Shown piece after piece: positions 8,090-20,298 of a DNA stretch of 37,667 nt. Location: NCBI GenBank assembly GCA_949297185.1, contig CASFRM010000022.1:1-37667 (forward strand), given 5' to 3'. Source of the DNA: an uncultured Pseudomonadota bacterium. Its GTDB lineage: Bacteria > Pseudomonadota > Alphaproteobacteria > RF32 > CAG-239. The position numbers and the translations under genes are program-made. Each line of letters begins with the position of its first letter. The stretch's first letter is position 1. The notes under the pieces were generated by a model. The model did not search any database, was not told where the DNA came from, and saw only the letters and a list, made by a program, of their open reading frames with translations.

Positions 8090-10264
8090 ATGCGAATTGT
8101 AGGTGTGTTATTGCCGTTGCCTTTTAACGAGGTGTTTGACTATGAGGCCGAAGATAATGTCGGACTCGGTGATATTGTCAAGGTACCTTTCGGAAAAGAG
8201 GTTTTGGTCGGGGCAGTGTGGAAAATCGGAAAATCCAGCAATATAGACAGCAAAAAAATCAAAAAAATAATCGAAGTTGAACCATACCCTCCGTTAAAAG
8301 AAAATTTACGGCAGTTCGTTGAGTTTGTAGCTAAGTACAATATGGCATTTACCGGATTGGTGCTCAAAATGGTTTTGAGTGTGAAATCGGTTTTTGATGA
8401 TCCGAAAATGCTCAAGCTTTATGAACTATCAGGCAAAACTTTGAGTGAGGCAAAGCTGAAAAATTCCGACGCCAGATGGCGAGTGATGGATTTTTTGAAG
8501 GTCGCTCCGTTTAATCGTACGGAAATTGCCGCCGGAGCAGGGGTTTCGCAAGCAGTTATCAAGACCATGATTGATGCCGGTATCTTAAAAGAAGTGTTAG
8601 TTGAGAAGAAAAAAGAATATCAGCATCCGATTTGCAAATTTCAAAAAGTGAAATTAACCGATGAACAACAAAAAGCGGCCGATAATTTGTGTGCAAAAGT
8701 AGGAAACGGTTTTAATGTTACGCTTCTAAACGGTGTTACGGGATCCGGTAAAACCGAAGTTTATTTTGAAGCGGTAGAAAAGGCTTTTGAGCAAGGAAAA
8801 CAAGTCTTGATAATGGTGCCGGAAATAGGTCTGACGGCACAGTGGTTGAGCAGGTTTGCTAAAAGATTTGGGGTTAAGCCGGCAGAGTGGCATTCGGCTT
8901 TGACAAACAGTGAAAGAGACAGTACCTGGAAGGCTGTTGCCAAAGGCGAGGTTAAAATTATTATCGGAGCACGTTCGGCTTTGTTTTTGCCGTATACCGA
9001 TTTGGGATTGATTGTTATTGATGAAAGCCATGATTTGTCTTTTAAGCAAGAAGATGTGGTTAATTATCAAGGACGAGATATGGCGGTCGTGCGGGCTAAA
9101 TACGAACAAATTCCGGTAATATTATCAACGGCTACGCCAGATTTGGAAACAATTTGTAATGTCGATGAGGGGAAATATGATCAGGTTTGTCTTAAATCGC
9201 GTTATGCCAAAGCAGAATTGCCGGAAATAAAAATCATCGATTTGAAAAAAGACAAGCCGGTAAAGGGGAGCTTCGGAACATCTTGGTTGTCGCCGACACT
9301 TTGTGAAAAACTTAAAGCAAATTATGAAAACGGCGGGCAGAGTGTGTTGTTTTTAAATAGAAGAGGGTATGCGCCGTTGGTGATTTGTCGTGATTGCGGT
9401 CACAGAATCCAATGCCCGAATTGTACTGCCTGGCTGACCGAACATCAGAGAATAAACAAATTGGTTTGTCATCATTGCGGGTATATGACCGAAATTCCGA
9501 AAGAGTGTCCGGAATGTCACTCTGAGACCGGATTAACGGCATGCGGTCCAGGGGTTGAGAGAATCGCAGAAGAAGTAAAATACAGATTTCCTTTAGCAAA
9601 AACAACTGTTTTATCATCTGACTTTGTTACTAACTTTAAAGAAGTTAAGCAAGTTATTGAAAAAATGGAAAAAGGCGAAATTGACATACTGATTGGTACA
9701 CAGATATTGGCTAAGGGACATAACTTTCCTGATTTGACTTTGGTGGGAATCGTGGACGCTGATTTGGGGCTTGCAGGTGGTGATTTGCGTGCAGCCGAAA
9801 GAACTTTTCAGCTCCTATCCCAAGTGGCCGGTCGTGCCGGACGAGGTAGTAAAAAAGGTGAGGTGTATTTACAGACTTTGCAGCCGGATAATGCCGTGTT
9901 GCAAGCCTTGGTTAAAGGAAACAGCGAGGAGTTTTATCGCTTGGAAAAGCAAACCAGAAAAATCTTGAAAATGCCTCCTTTCGGTAAGCTTGCGGCAATA
10001 ATTGTGTCGGGGATAAAAAAAGACGATGTGGAGAAAACAGCAATACGGCTGGGGCATACTGCTTTTAATGATGATAAAATATCCACACTCGGTCCGGCTC
10101 CGGCGCCAATATTTATTTTGCGCAACAGATATCGTTATCGTTTGTTGCTTAAATGTGCAAAAAATGTGAAAATTCAATCGGTTTTGTATGAGTGGTTGAG
10201 AAAAGTGCCGGTGCCGTCAAATGTTAGGGTGGAGGTGGATATTGACCCTTATTCGTTTTATTAA
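8090..10264 (+). CDS. priA: Primosomal replication restart helicase PriA
   Basis: A 3'-5' DNA helicase that reloads the replisome at stalled forks. The N-terminal 3' DNA-binding domain (about 1-90) is followed by a winged-helix region, Walker A GVTGSGKT (215-222), the Walker B box DESH (311-314), and a paired zinc-binding cluster of CxxC units from about 433 to 475 inserted in the helicase core. At 724 residues it is a normal length. GGAGG six bases before the ATG at 8090 sets the start rather than the out-of-frame ATG at 8086. It is followed after 71 bases by the ATP synthase operon. Confidence 0.96.
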   Translation: MRIVGVLLPLPFNEVFDYEAEDNVGLGDIVKVPFGKEVLVGAVWKIGKSSNIDSKKIKKIIEVEPYPPLKENLRQFVEFVAKYNMAFTGLVLKMVLSVKSVFDDPKMLKLYELSGKTLSEAKLKNSDARWRVMDFLKVAPFNRTEIAAGAGVSQAVIKTMIDAGILKEVLVEKKKEYQHPICKFQKVKLTDEQQKAADNLCAKVGNGFNVTLLNGVTGSGKTEVYFEAVEKAFEQGKQVLIMVPEIGLTAQWLSRFAKRFGVKPAEWHSALTNSERDSTWKAVAKGEVKIIIGARSALFLPYTDLGLIVIDESHDLSFKQEDVVNYQGRDMAVVRAKYEQIPVILSTATPDLETICNVDEGKYDQVCLKSRYAKAELPEIKIIDLKKDKPVKGSFGTSWLSPTLCEKLKANYENGGQSVLFLNRRGYAPLVICRDCGHRIQCPNCTAWLTEHQRINKLVCHHCGYMTEIPKECPECHSETGLTACGPGVERIAEEVKYRFPLAKTTVLSSDFVTNFKEVKQVIEKMEKGEIDILIGTQILAKGHNFPDLTLVGIVDADLGLAGGDLRAAERTFQLLSQVAGRAGRGSKKGEVYLQTLQPDNAVLQALVKGNSEEFYRLEKQTRKILKMPPFGKLAAIIVSGIKKDDVEKTAIRLGHTAFNDDKISTLGPAPAPIFILRNRYRYRLLLKCAKNVKIQSVLYEWLRKVPVPSNVRVEVDIDPYSFY

Positions 10265-10335
10265 AATTTGTTAATAAAAAAGAAACTAATTGGTGGTTAA
10301 AATCATGTCCGTTAAATGTTGGAGTAAAAGGTAAA

Positions 10336-10887
10336 TTGAAAAAAATATCTAAAACTAAAATCGCTGCCGTATATTCTACCGCGTTGTTTGATGCGGCAAG
10401 AGATGCGGGTTGTCTTGATGAGGTTTTGCAAGATGTTAAAAAACTCAAAGATTTGGCAGCGGCAAATAGTGATTTGATAAAATATTTTTCATGCCCTCTG
10501 TGGTCAGAGGAAGACAAAGTATCAGTGCTGGATAAAATAGCCAAGGTCTCCGGCGTCGGAAAGGAAACTCTTTCGTGTTTGAAAGTGATGTCGGAAAATA
10601 ATCGTATGGGAAATCTCGGCTTGATGCTTGATGAGTTTTTGGAGCTCTACTATAAAGAAAAAAATATCGCCGAAATTGATGTGGAAACGGTTTATAAGTT
10701 GTCGGCGGCTCAAGATAAAAAGTTGCAAAAGACTTTGGAAGAGATTTTTGCCAAGAAGGTTGTGATAAATTACATTATCAATCCGTCAATAGTCGGTGGA
10801 CTGAGAATTACTTGCGGTTCGCAGATGTTTGACGATACTTTGGCAACGAAAATAAATTATTTGGAAAATTTGATGAAAGGTAAATAA
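10336..10887 (+). CDS. atpH: ATP synthase F1 delta subunit
   Basis: Forms the peripheral-stalk cap that ties F1 to F0. The 183-residue protein begins [20 protein letters not shown], the family's N-terminal helix, and ends with VVGGLRI-like text ([19 protein letters not shown]) typical of OSCP/delta. The start appears to be TTG at 10336: AAAGG lies five bases upstream, and no in-frame ATG exists upstream or within the conserved N-terminus. A rare start on the first gene of a stoichiometric operon may temper delta synthesis. Its stop is one base before atpA. Confidence 0.93.
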   Translation: MKKISKTKIAAVYSTALFDAARDAGCLDEVLQDVKKLKDLAAANSDLIKYFSCPLWSEEDKVSVLDKIAKVSGVGKETLSCLKVMSENNRMGNLGLMLDEFLELYYKEKNIAEIDVETVYKLSAAQDKKLQKTLEEIFAKKVVINYIINPSIVGGLRITCGSQMFDDTLATKINYLENLMKGK

Positions 10888-10888
10888 A

Positions 10889-12442
10889 ATGTCTGTATCT
10901 GCAAGTGAAATATCTTCGATTATTAAAGACAAAATTGCCGGTTCCGATGCCAAAATAGATGTGGCACAAGTCGGAAAAGTATTGTCGGTCGGTGACGGCG
11001 TTGCCCGCGTGTACGGACTTGACGAAGTGCAAGCCGGCGAGTTGGTCGAGTTTTCTTGCGGGGTTAAGGGTATGGCTCTTAACCTGGAAGAAGATAATGT
11101 CGGCGTGGTCATTTTCGGATCTGACCAAAATATTAAAGAGGGCGATATCGTTAAAAGAACCAACTCAATCGTTAGTGTGCCGGTAGGAAAGGAATTATTG
11201 GGACGCGTGGTTGATGCTTTGGGTAATCCGATTGACGGCTTGGGTGAGATAAAAGCCTCTGAGTATAGAATCGCAGATGTAAAGGCTCCCGGTATTATTG
11301 CCAGAAAATCGGTACATGAGCCGATGCAGACGGGTATTAAAATTATCGACTCGTTGATTCCTATCGGACGCGGTCAACGCGAACTTATTATCGGTGACAG
11401 ACAAACCGGTAAAACAGCTATAATACTTGATACTATTATTAATCAGAAAAAAATCAATGATGCCGCAAAGTCCGAAGATGAAAAACTTTATTGCGTTTAT
11501 GTTGCCGTAGGTCAAAAAAGATCTACCGTTGCTCAGGTGGTTAAAACCTTAAAAGATTACGGTGCGATGGATTATACAATCGTTGTAGCCGCAACAGCTT
11601 CTGACGCTGCTCCGCTGCAATATATTGCTCCGTATTCCGGTTGTGCAATGGGCGAATTTTTCCGCGATAATAAAATGCATGCGGTTATCTTTTATGATGA
11701 TTTGTCTAAACAAGCTACGGCTTATCGTCAGATGTCGTTGTTGCTCCGTCGTCCACCAGGACGTGAGGCTTATCCGGGCGATGTGTTCTACTTGCACTCA
11801 AGATTGTTGGAACGTGCCGCAAAGATGAGTGACGAAGAGGGCGCTGGCTCCTTAACCGCTTTGCCGGTTATCGAAACTCAGGCCGGTGATGTGTCGGCTT
11901 ATATTCCGACCAATGTGATTTCGATTACCGACGGACAAATATTCTTGGAAACACCTTTGTTCTATCAAGGTATCAGACCGGCGGTGAATGTGGGTATTTC
12001 GGTTTCGCGTGTGGGTTCGGCTGCTCAGGTTAAGGCTATGAAACAAGTGGCCGGTACCATGAAGCTCGACTTGGCTCAATATCGTGAAATGGCCGCTTTT
12101 GCTCAGTTTGCATCCGATCTTGATCAGGCTACCAAAAACTTGCTTGATCGTGGTGTCAGATTGACCGAAATGCTTAAACAACCGCAATATAAGCCGTTGC
12201 CGATGCAAGAAGAGGTGGCCGCTATATTTGCCGGTGTTAGAGGTTTCTTGGATAAGGTTGAGGTCTCTATGGTTAGAGAGTTTGAAGAGACTGCTCTTAG
12301 TGACTTGAGAACTAATCATCCTGATATCTTGGCTGAAATAGCCGAAGCTAAGGTTATTTCTGAAGAAACAGAGCAAAAATTAACCGCTTTTTACAAAAAA
12401 TTCCTCAAGAGTTTTTGTGAAAAAGCTCAAAAAGCTGCATAG
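10889..12442 (+). CDS. atpA: ATP synthase F1 alpha subunit
   Basis: The non-catalytic nucleotide-binding subunit of F1. At 517 residues the length is standard. The Walker A motif GDRQTGKT is at 169-176, and the signature [23 protein letters not shown] follows. It lies between atpH and atpG in the order HAGDC. F0 genes are not in the window, which is the normal split arrangement in alphaproteobacteria. Confidence 0.98.
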   Translation: MSVSASEISSIIKDKIAGSDAKIDVAQVGKVLSVGDGVARVYGLDEVQAGELVEFSCGVKGMALNLEEDNVGVVIFGSDQNIKEGDIVKRTNSIVSVPVGKELLGRVVDALGNPIDGLGEIKASEYRIADVKAPGIIARKSVHEPMQTGIKIIDSLIPIGRGQRELIIGDRQTGKTAIILDTIINQKKINDAAKSEDEKLYCVYVAVGQKRSTVAQVVKTLKDYGAMDYTIVVAATASDAAPLQYIAPYSGCAMGEFFRDNKMHAVIFYDDLSKQATAYRQMSLLLRRPPGREAYPGDVFYLHSRLLERAAKMSDEEGAGSLTALPVIETQAGDVSAYIPTNVISITDGQIFLETPLFYQGIRPAVNVGISVSRVGSAAQVKAMKQVAGTMKLDLAQYREMAAFAQFASDLDQATKNLLDRGVRLTEMLKQPQYKPLPMQEEVAAIFAGVRGFLDKVEVSMVREFEETALSDLRTNHPDILAEIAEAKVISEETEQKLTAFYKKFLKSFCEKAQKAA

Positions 12443-12452
12443 GATTTGAATT

Positions 12453-14910
<2,458 letters not shown>

Positions 14911-14935
14911 TTTTGCTTTTTGAGGATTTGACAAC

Positions 14936-15454
14936 ATGGAAAAGGAAATAACTTTAACTATTGCACTACCGAATAAAGTCTATTTGGAAAAGAAAGTGCC
15001 GAGTGTTATTATTCCAGCAGTGAGGGCAGAAGTTGATATTCTGCCCGACAGAGCGCCGAGTGTATTTGCTTTGGATTTTGGATTGTTGCAAGTCCTTGAT
15101 ACTGATGGCTCGGTTAAGGAAAAGTACTTTATTCAATCAGGTATGGCTGAAATTGCTGCCAATAAGTGCAAGCTAATGACACAAGGTATTGTTCCTTTTG
15201 TGGAAGTTAATCTTTATGAGGCTAAAAAGCGCGTCGAAACTGCCGAAAATGAGCAGGAGAGATTGTTCTATCAAATGATTCTGGACTATCAACGCGGTAT
15301 TCGCCGCAGATATTTGCGTACTCTTAATTTGTTCTCGGATAAATCGGGAATGAAAAAAACTTATGATGAGGTCATGTCTGATATCAAACATGAAATAGGT
15401 GAGTTAAGAAAACGCAATGAAGATGAATTGAAAGCCGAAAAAGGAGAAAATTAA
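14936..15454 (+). CDS. atpC: ATP synthase F1 epsilon subunit, extended
   Basis: The regulatory subunit attached to gamma. The N-terminal beta-sandwich (about 1-88) contains the family pattern ending in LPDRAPSV and FIQSGMAEI. The C-terminal helical region is longer than usual: 172 residues in total against about 130-140, with a basic segment GIRRRYLRT near 120 and a charged coil to the end. The stop overlaps the next gene's ATG by one base, so the nitroreductase is coupled to the ATP synthase mRNA. Confidence 0.92.
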   Translation: MEKEITLTIALPNKVYLEKKVPSVIIPAVRAEVDILPDRAPSVFALDFGLLQVLDTDGSVKEKYFIQSGMAEIAANKCKLMTQGIVPFVEVNLYEAKKRVETAENEQERLFYQMILDYQRGIRRRYLRTLNLFSDKSGMKKTYDEVMSDIKHEIGELRKRNEDELKAEKGEN

Positions 15455-15969
15455 TGTTTTTGGAAGCAGGACTTTTGACAAGACGTTCGGTGCGTCAGTT
15501 TGAAAAAGATAAAAAACTCTCAAAGGCCGATATTGAAGATTTGCTCAAGATTGCTATGTACGCACCTTCGGGATGCAACAGACAGCCTTGGGAGTTTGTT
15601 GTCGTCGAGGACGAGGAAACCAAGGATAAAATAACCCAAATACATTCTCATGCGTCTTTTTTGAAAGACGCTTCTGCCGCTATTATTGTTTGTGGTGATA
15701 CCAATCAAGAGCTGGATGAGAATTTTTGGGTCGTTGATACATCGGCTGCGGTTGAGAACTTGTTGTTGGCCGTTCACGGTAAAGGATTAGGTGCTTGTTG
15801 GTGTGCTATTTATCCTTATGAAGACAGGATGAAAGAGTTTCAAAAACTTTTGGGGCTGCCTGAAAACATTAAGCCTAATGCATTGGTGGTTGTAGGTTAT
15901 CCGACTAAAATTCCGACCCAACCGAAAGATAGATTTAAGACGGAAAAAATTCATTACGAAAAATGGTAA
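15454..15969 (+). CDS. Nitroreductase-family flavoprotein
   Basis: An FMN-dependent NAD(P)H oxidoreductase fold. RRSVRQF near residue 10 and YAPSGCNRQPWEFVVV near 35-50 are the FMN-binding signatures, GLGACWCAIYP (about 110) is the second cofactor loop, and VVGYP lies near the end. The 171 residues make it a compact single-domain member. The substrate cannot be predicted. The one-base overlap with atpC places it at the end of the ATP synthase transcript, and a hairpin follows its stop. Confidence 0.88.
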   Translation: MFLEAGLLTRRSVRQFEKDKKLSKADIEDLLKIAMYAPSGCNRQPWEFVVVEDEETKDKITQIHSHASFLKDASAAIIVCGDTNQELDENFWVVDTSAAVENLLLAVHGKGLGACWCAIYPYEDRMKEFQKLLGLPENIKPNALVVVGYPTKIPTQPKDRFKTEKIHYEKW

Positions 15970-15975
15970 TAGATT

Positions 15976-15999
15976 AACCTCCCGTTTAGGGAGGTTTTC
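15976..15999 (+). terminator. Hairpin after the nitroreductase gene, overlapping the next ribosome site
   Basis: AACCTCCC and GGGAGGTT form an 8-bp stem around GTTTA, followed by TTCT. It can end the ATP synthase transcript. Its 3' arm also contains GGGAGG five bases before the TTG start of the next gene, so the same structure could hide that gene's ribosome site. Confidence 0.6.
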
Positions 16000-16785
16000 T
16001 TGTTACAAGAATATCAACGCTTAGTTGCGATTGATGACGATGTTCATTCGGCTTTTGTTACTGCTTGGTATTATCATCGTAGCAAACGAAAGTTTGGATA
16101 TTATCCAAAGGTTGATGCTATCGGCGGATATGGGCTAATGTCTTCAAAGATAAATCCTAAGAAAGACGGGAGGCAACTCTCAGAAGCAGAAATGCTGGTT
16201 GAGGTATTGCTGAAGCTCGGGGTGGCAAGAGAAGATATAGGTGTTGTTTCCTCTAAAGGTACTAATACCGGACAAAATCTTGCGGCTTATGCTTCAGATT
16301 TATCTAAAAACGGAGAGGATAAACAAAAGATTTTGTTTTGTGCTACCAGGCGGTTGGTTGGAAGATTGTGGTTGACGCAAATTCAACAACAGCCACAGCT
16401 CGAGGCAGATTATGCATGGGCTGATAATGATCTTGGTGAGTGTCAGCTTTACAACGGTAAAGGCCTAGCTGGAGGTTTACCTTATTTGTCAGAAGTGGCA
16501 TCTATTTATGACAGGTATATTCGTTATACTTGTCATAAAGATGGACAAACTCAGTTTATGGCAAAGCTGGATGAAGATTTACCTCCTGAGGTTGAAGAGG
16601 CCGGCGGGTATTTATGTAAAAAACATAAGTTAAAATTGCCGGAGTTTTCGTTTTTGAAAATATGGCAGTTCGGATTAACTTATATAGATTTTCTTTTACA
16701 TAAGAGAAAAGTAAGGGAAAATCTGGAAGATAACTTAAAATTCTGGCGATGGAGGCTGGAAGAAGAGTTCGGACTTAAGTTTTAG
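16000..16785 (+). CDS. DUF218 (YdcF/ElyC-like) domain protein
   Basis: The central part matches the DUF218 pattern: a VDAIGGYG strand-turn near residue 40, then SEAEMLVEVLLKLGV near 65-80, and the conserved SSKGTNTGQN near 90. DUF218 proteins are Rossmann-like; some, such as SanA and ElyC, affect the envelope, but the reaction is unknown. No signal peptide or membrane segment is visible, so this one is probably cytosolic. The only start before residue 48 is TTG at 16000, in the tail of a hairpin whose 3' arm supplies GGGAGG. At 261 residues it has a C-terminal extension rich in aromatic and basic residues. Confidence 0.78.
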   Translation: MLQEYQRLVAIDDDVHSAFVTAWYYHRSKRKFGYYPKVDAIGGYGLMSSKINPKKDGRQLSEAEMLVEVLLKLGVAREDIGVVSSKGTNTGQNLAAYASDLSKNGEDKQKILFCATRRLVGRLWLTQIQQQPQLEADYAWADNDLGECQLYNGKGLAGGLPYLSEVASIYDRYIRYTCHKDGQTQFMAKLDEDLPPEVEEAGGYLCKKHKLKLPEFSFLKIWQFGLTYIDFLLHKRKVRENLEDNLKFWRWRLEEEFGLKF

Positions 16786-16791
16786 AAATAG

Positions 16792-16830
16792 AAAGAGGGA
16801 GTTTGCTATCAAGCAAAATTCCCTCTTTTT
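16792..16830. terminator. Terminator between convergent DUF218 and pfkA genes
   Basis: AAAGAGGGA pairs with TCCCTCTTT, with an inner TTTGCT/AGCAAA stem, and ends in five T on the plus strand. It lies after the DUF218 gene and, in the opposite direction, after pfkA. Confidence 0.8.
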
Positions 16831-16886
16831 GTATTCCGGAAAAATCTAATTTCCAATGAAAGATTGAAAATCTTTATTGTTGACTA

Positions 16887-17966
16887 CTAAATTTCACCGA
16901 TGTAGATGCCTAGGTCTTTGGCGGCTTTTACATATTTGCCTTTGGGGTCTACCAAAGTAGTACCGGCTTTTACAACATCGTTTAATTCAACGGCAGAAAC
17001 TTCGCCATTCTTCCAGACAACCATTTTGTTATTTTCGCCTTGTTCAAGCAATTCAATAGCTTTTGCTCCGAAAAGCGAAGCCAAAAGGCGGTCAAAGGCT
17101 ACCGGAACACCAGATCTTTGCAGGTGACCGAGAGTGGTTACGCGGAATTGGAAGTCATTGTAAACCTTGCTTATTTCACCGCACAAATATTGGCCGATAC
17201 CGCCGTAAATCATTTCTCCGACCATGTTTTTGCGGTTGGTAACCGGTGTACCGTCTTCGGTCTTTAGACCTTCAGAAACAACGATAACGGCATGGTTGCG
17301 ACCACGAGCTTTTACTTCTTTTAACTTATTGATGATGCCATTGATGGTATAAGGAATTTCGGGAATTAGGCAAACATCTGCGTTACCGGCCAAAGCTGCA
17401 TGCAAAGCTAAATGTCCGGCATCGCGACCCATAACCTCGGTAATTATGGCGCGGTTATGTGAGCGAGCTGTCAATTCTAAGCTATCGATAGCTGTGGTGC
17501 AGTATTGAACTGCCGTTTGGAAGCCAACCGAAAATTCGGTAATCGGAGTGTCGTTATCAATAGTTTTGGGAATGCCGATAATTTTAACCATAGAACCGCG
17601 GCACATGTTGGAAACAATGTTCATACTGCCGTCGCCGCCGATAACAGCAATGGCGTCAAGGCCTAATTCTTTAACACCGGTTGCGAATCTTTTGGAAACT
17701 TCTTCTAATGATTCTATACGCATTCCTTTGTTAAGAGAGCCTAAATAAGAGCCACTGAGGCGAGGCCAGGGCGAATCGCAGAAGTTTTTTACGGTTAAAA
17801 CTTCGTAACGATGTGGTTTTTCGGTAATGCCTTCGGTACCGTCGTTTATACCATAAACTTCCCATCCTTTCTTTTCGGCAGCTTCGACAACCGAACATAT
17901 TACGGCATTAAGGCCGGCACAGTCGCCGCCAGAGGTAAGAACTCCTATTCTTTTAATTTCACTCAT
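16887..17966 (-). CDS. pfkA: 6-phosphofructokinase
   Basis: Phosphorylates fructose-6-phosphate in glycolysis. The N-terminal GVLTSGGDCAGLNAVI, GGDGS (phosphoryl-donor loop), PKTIDNDTP and MGRDAGHLA motifs are all present. The glycine in GGDGS indicates ATP use, while the lysine in PKTIDND is the residue typical of the PPi/group III branch; this combination is found in ATP-using group III enzymes. I prefer ATG at 17966 (359 residues, conserved start MSEIKRIGVLTSGG) with AGGAG 11 bases upstream over a TTG 11 codons earlier. Confidence 0.95.
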   Translation of the reverse strand: MSEIKRIGVLTSGGDCAGLNAVICSVVEAAEKKGWEVYGINDGTEGITEKPHRYEVLTVKNFCDSPWPRLSGSYLGSLNKGMRIESLEEVSKRFATGVKELGLDAIAVIGGDGSMNIVSNMCRGSMVKIIGIPKTIDNDTPITEFSVGFQTAVQYCTTAIDSLELTARSHNRAIITEVMGRDAGHLALHAALAGNADVCLIPEIPYTINGIINKLKEVKARGRNHAVIVVSEGLKTEDGTPVTNRKNMVGEMIYGGIGQYLCGEISKVYNDFQFRVTTLGHLQRSGVPVAFDRLLASLFGAKAIELLEQGENNKMVVWKNGEVSAVELNDVVKAGTTLVDPKGKYVKAAKDLGIYIGEI

Positions 17967-17993
17967 TGCTCTTAAGACTCCTTTTTTTATCTG

Positions 17994-18022
17994 TTGCAAT
18001 ATTTGTCATTTTGGTGTATACT
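17994..18022 (+). promoter_or_regulatory. Promoter of the DUF465 gene
   Basis: TTGCAA (17994-17999) and TATACT (18017-18022) are 17 bases apart. The expected transcript would start about 68 bases before the DUF465 ATG. Confidence 0.55.
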
Positions 18023-18096
18023 AATACAGATTTAAGAGATATTTTCCAGAAAAAAATGTAATTTAATAAGATTTTTTATTGAAAGGGCCTTTTTTT

Positions 18097-18309
18097 ATGT
18101 TGAACCAGAATCAAAATGCTCGCTTGTTGCAACAACTTTGTGAGCTGAAACTGGAAGAAAGACGCGTCAGATCCGATATTCACCACTTGGTTAAGGATAA
18201 CAGAACGATTGATTTCTTTAAGGCTAAACAGCTTAATATCCTTAAAACAGGGGTGAAACAGAAGATTAAGACCGTCGAGTCTAAAATGACGCCAAATATT
18301 ATAGCTTAA
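18097..18309 (+). CDS. DUF465 small coiled protein
   Basis: The 70-residue protein has a helical pattern LEERRVRSDIHHL followed by FFKAKQLNILKTGVKQKI, which matches DUF465 (YdcH-like), a family of small helical-hairpin proteins common in alphaproteobacteria. Its molecular role is not established. I use the ATG at 18097 with AAAGGG upstream rather than TTG at 18079. It is a single-gene unit with its own promoter and terminator, lying between two minus-strand genes. Confidence 0.8.
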   Translation: MLNQNQNARLLQQLCELKLEERRVRSDIHHLVKDNRTIDFFKAKQLNILKTGVKQKIKTVESKMTPNIIA

Positions 18310-18332
18310 CTTATGAGTTATAGCCTTTAATT

Positions 18333-18365
18333 AAAAAGTCCGGACATTGCGTCCGGACTTTTTTT
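18333..18365. terminator. Bidirectional terminator between DUF465 gene and ppiD
   Basis: AAAAAGTCCGGAC and GTCCGGACTTTTT form a 13-bp stem around ATTGC, with T runs on both strands. It serves two convergent genes. Confidence 0.92.
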
Positions 18366-18367
18366 GA

Positions 18368-20248
18368 CTAATTCTCCAAGCCTAACAGCTTGTATTTAAT
18401 TCTTACATCCATATCTTGGGCGTAGTCATCAATAAGTTCTGATGCAAGATTGTCTTCCAAATCTTTTTGCATGGCAGTATTAATTGTTTCCAACTGTTGA
18501 TCGGTGCTAGCCTTGGCTTTAATTACCTTAACAGGGGAGATAATATTGGTAACTCCGCTGCCCGAGATAAGGCGATATTCGTTTAATGGGGTTTGGAATA
18601 CCTCGTTGAGTTGTAAAGAATTTAGTTTGGCAAAAGCTTCGCCTTTTTTCAAAGGTTGAGTTTGGTTAAGCTTAAGGTTGAATCTTGAAGCTATATCCGA
18701 CAATGAATTACCTTCGTCTAGGTTGGCAACAATGTCGTTTACAACTTCTTGGGCGATTGCCGATTTTTCATTTTCTGCCCAAATCTTTACAATTTCGTGA
18801 CGAACTTGTTCCAGTTCTTTTATCTTGGCTTCGTCTATTTTGTTAACGGAAGCCAAAACAAAGCTGTCCTCGGTTTCAATAGTTTGGGTAATCTCATTTT
18901 CGTTGTACGAAAAAGCAGTGTCAATAAAGTCTGACGAAGATACTATATCAGCATATTTTTTGTTGCCGATTGATTTATAACTGCCGTCTTCTTTGAGACC
19001 ATTGACTGTTACAATCTTGGCGTCGTATTTGTCGGCTATTTCATTTAAGGTTGCGCCGTTGCCTATCATGTCGTCGATTTCTTGCATAACCTCAAGGGCT
19101 TTTTCGTAAGCGTATTCTTGTTGCAAGATGTTTTTAATGCGGCCTTTTACCTCAGAAAGCGGAGTTTCTTGTTTTGGGGTAATCTTGGTAACTTTAATGA
19201 TATGCCAGCCAAAATCGGATTTGATGGGGCCAACAATATCATTTATCTTGGCGTCAAAAACATCTTGTGAAAGCTCGGGCAATAAAGAATCGGCCGTAAC
19301 ATCACCCAATTCTGTGGTTTGTTTGTCTTGATTGGCTTTTTGCAAAGCAACATCGTAAAAATCTTTGCCTCCGTTTAACAAGTTAACGGCTTCGGTGGCG
19401 CTTTCTTCACTGTCAAATACCATTTGTAAAGCTTGACGGGTTTCGGGAACCACATAATCGGCAAGGTTGTCTTGATAGTAGGAAGATATGTCTTCGTCCG
19501 ATATTTGCATTTTTTCGGCTAAGTCTGCAATTTTTAGATTGATGAAGCTGACATCACGACTTTCGGATTCTTCAAATTGCGGGGCAAAATCTTCATAGTA
19601 CTGCTCAATTTCTTCTTCCGTAATATCACGGTCGATTTTCATGGTTGAGGGATCAACGGTTATATAAGCAAAAACCTTTTGCTGATTGGCAATTTGAGAA
19701 TAATAGTTATTCATAAATTGCGGAAAAGCGATGTTTTCGACCGGAGAATATACCAAATGGCGGCTTAAAATATTTTGTTTTAAGTTGTTGATGTATTCTT
19801 TTTCGCTCATATCAAAATAAGAAAGTTGGCGACGCAAGAGCTCGGGACTGAAGCGACCAGAGGCATCCATAAACTCAGGTTGAGAAGCTATGATTTGCTG
19901 GATTAGCTCATCTGAGATGCTGGCATCTTCTTTTTGAGCCTCTCGCATAATAATCATATCGGTGATGTTTTGCTTAACCAGTGAACTTAAAATGTCTTTT
20001 CTGGTGTCGTCGTTGAGTTCTAAATCGTATCCCAAAACTTTTTGAGATTTGCGGATGCTGTCTTGCAATTTGGCGTTCATCTCGTCTTGCAAGATTTCCA
20101 TATTGTCAACTTTTAGTACGGCTCGGTTCTTTCCGGCAGAATTGACATAGCCCGAAACTCCAAATAAAGACATAAAACTTAGTGCCGTAAGTCCTAAAAT
20201 CAGCTTGGTTAGCCACGAGTCTTGATATTTTCTTATTTTGCTTATCAT
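18368..20248 (-). CDS. ppiD: Periplasmic foldase PpiD (peptidyl-prolyl isomerase)
   Basis: An inner-membrane-anchored chaperone that helps outer-membrane proteins fold as they leave Sec. From ATG 20248 it has 626 residues: a short cytoplasmic start, one membrane segment (about 13-34), a SurA-N-like chaperone region (about 35-220), a parvulin domain (about 255-375) containing the usual GWHIIKV, and a long helical C-terminus. The start is chosen for AAGGA ten bases upstream and for the anchor position. It is divergent from tpiA-secG-pyrG, a recurrent alphaproteobacterial order. Confidence 0.9.
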   Translation of the reverse strand: MISKIRKYQDSWLTKLILGLTALSFMSLFGVSGYVNSAGKNRAVLKVDNMEILQDEMNAKLQDSIRKSQKVLGYDLELNDDTRKDILSSLVKQNITDMIIMREAQKEDASISDELIQQIIASQPEFMDASGRFSPELLRRQLSYFDMSEKEYINNLKQNILSRHLVYSPVENIAFPQFMNNYYSQIANQQKVFAYITVDPSTMKIDRDITEEEIEQYYEDFAPQFEESESRDVSFINLKIADLAEKMQISDEDISSYYQDNLADYVVPETRQALQMVFDSEESATEAVNLLNGGKDFYDVALQKANQDKQTTELGDVTADSLLPELSQDVFDAKINDIVGPIKSDFGWHIIKVTKITPKQETPLSEVKGRIKNILQQEYAYEKALEVMQEIDDMIGNGATLNEIADKYDAKIVTVNGLKEDGSYKSIGNKKYADIVSSSDFIDTAFSYNENEITQTIETEDSFVLASVNKIDEAKIKELEQVRHEIVKIWAENEKSAIAQEVVNDIVANLDEGNSLSDIASRFNLKLNQTQPLKKGEAFAKLNSLQLNEVFQTPLNEYRLISGSGVTNIISPVKVIKAKASTDQQLETINTAMQKDLEDNLASELIDDYAQDMDVRIKYKLLGLEN

Positions 20249-20298
20249 AGTTATTCGTTCCTTGAAAAATGTATCTACATATATCAAAATCTTTGCCG

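Noticed and set aside
8140-10177. Several 60-127-residue minus-strand frames inside priA
   Set aside because: They are shadows of a well-supported gene with no independent motifs or ribosome sites.
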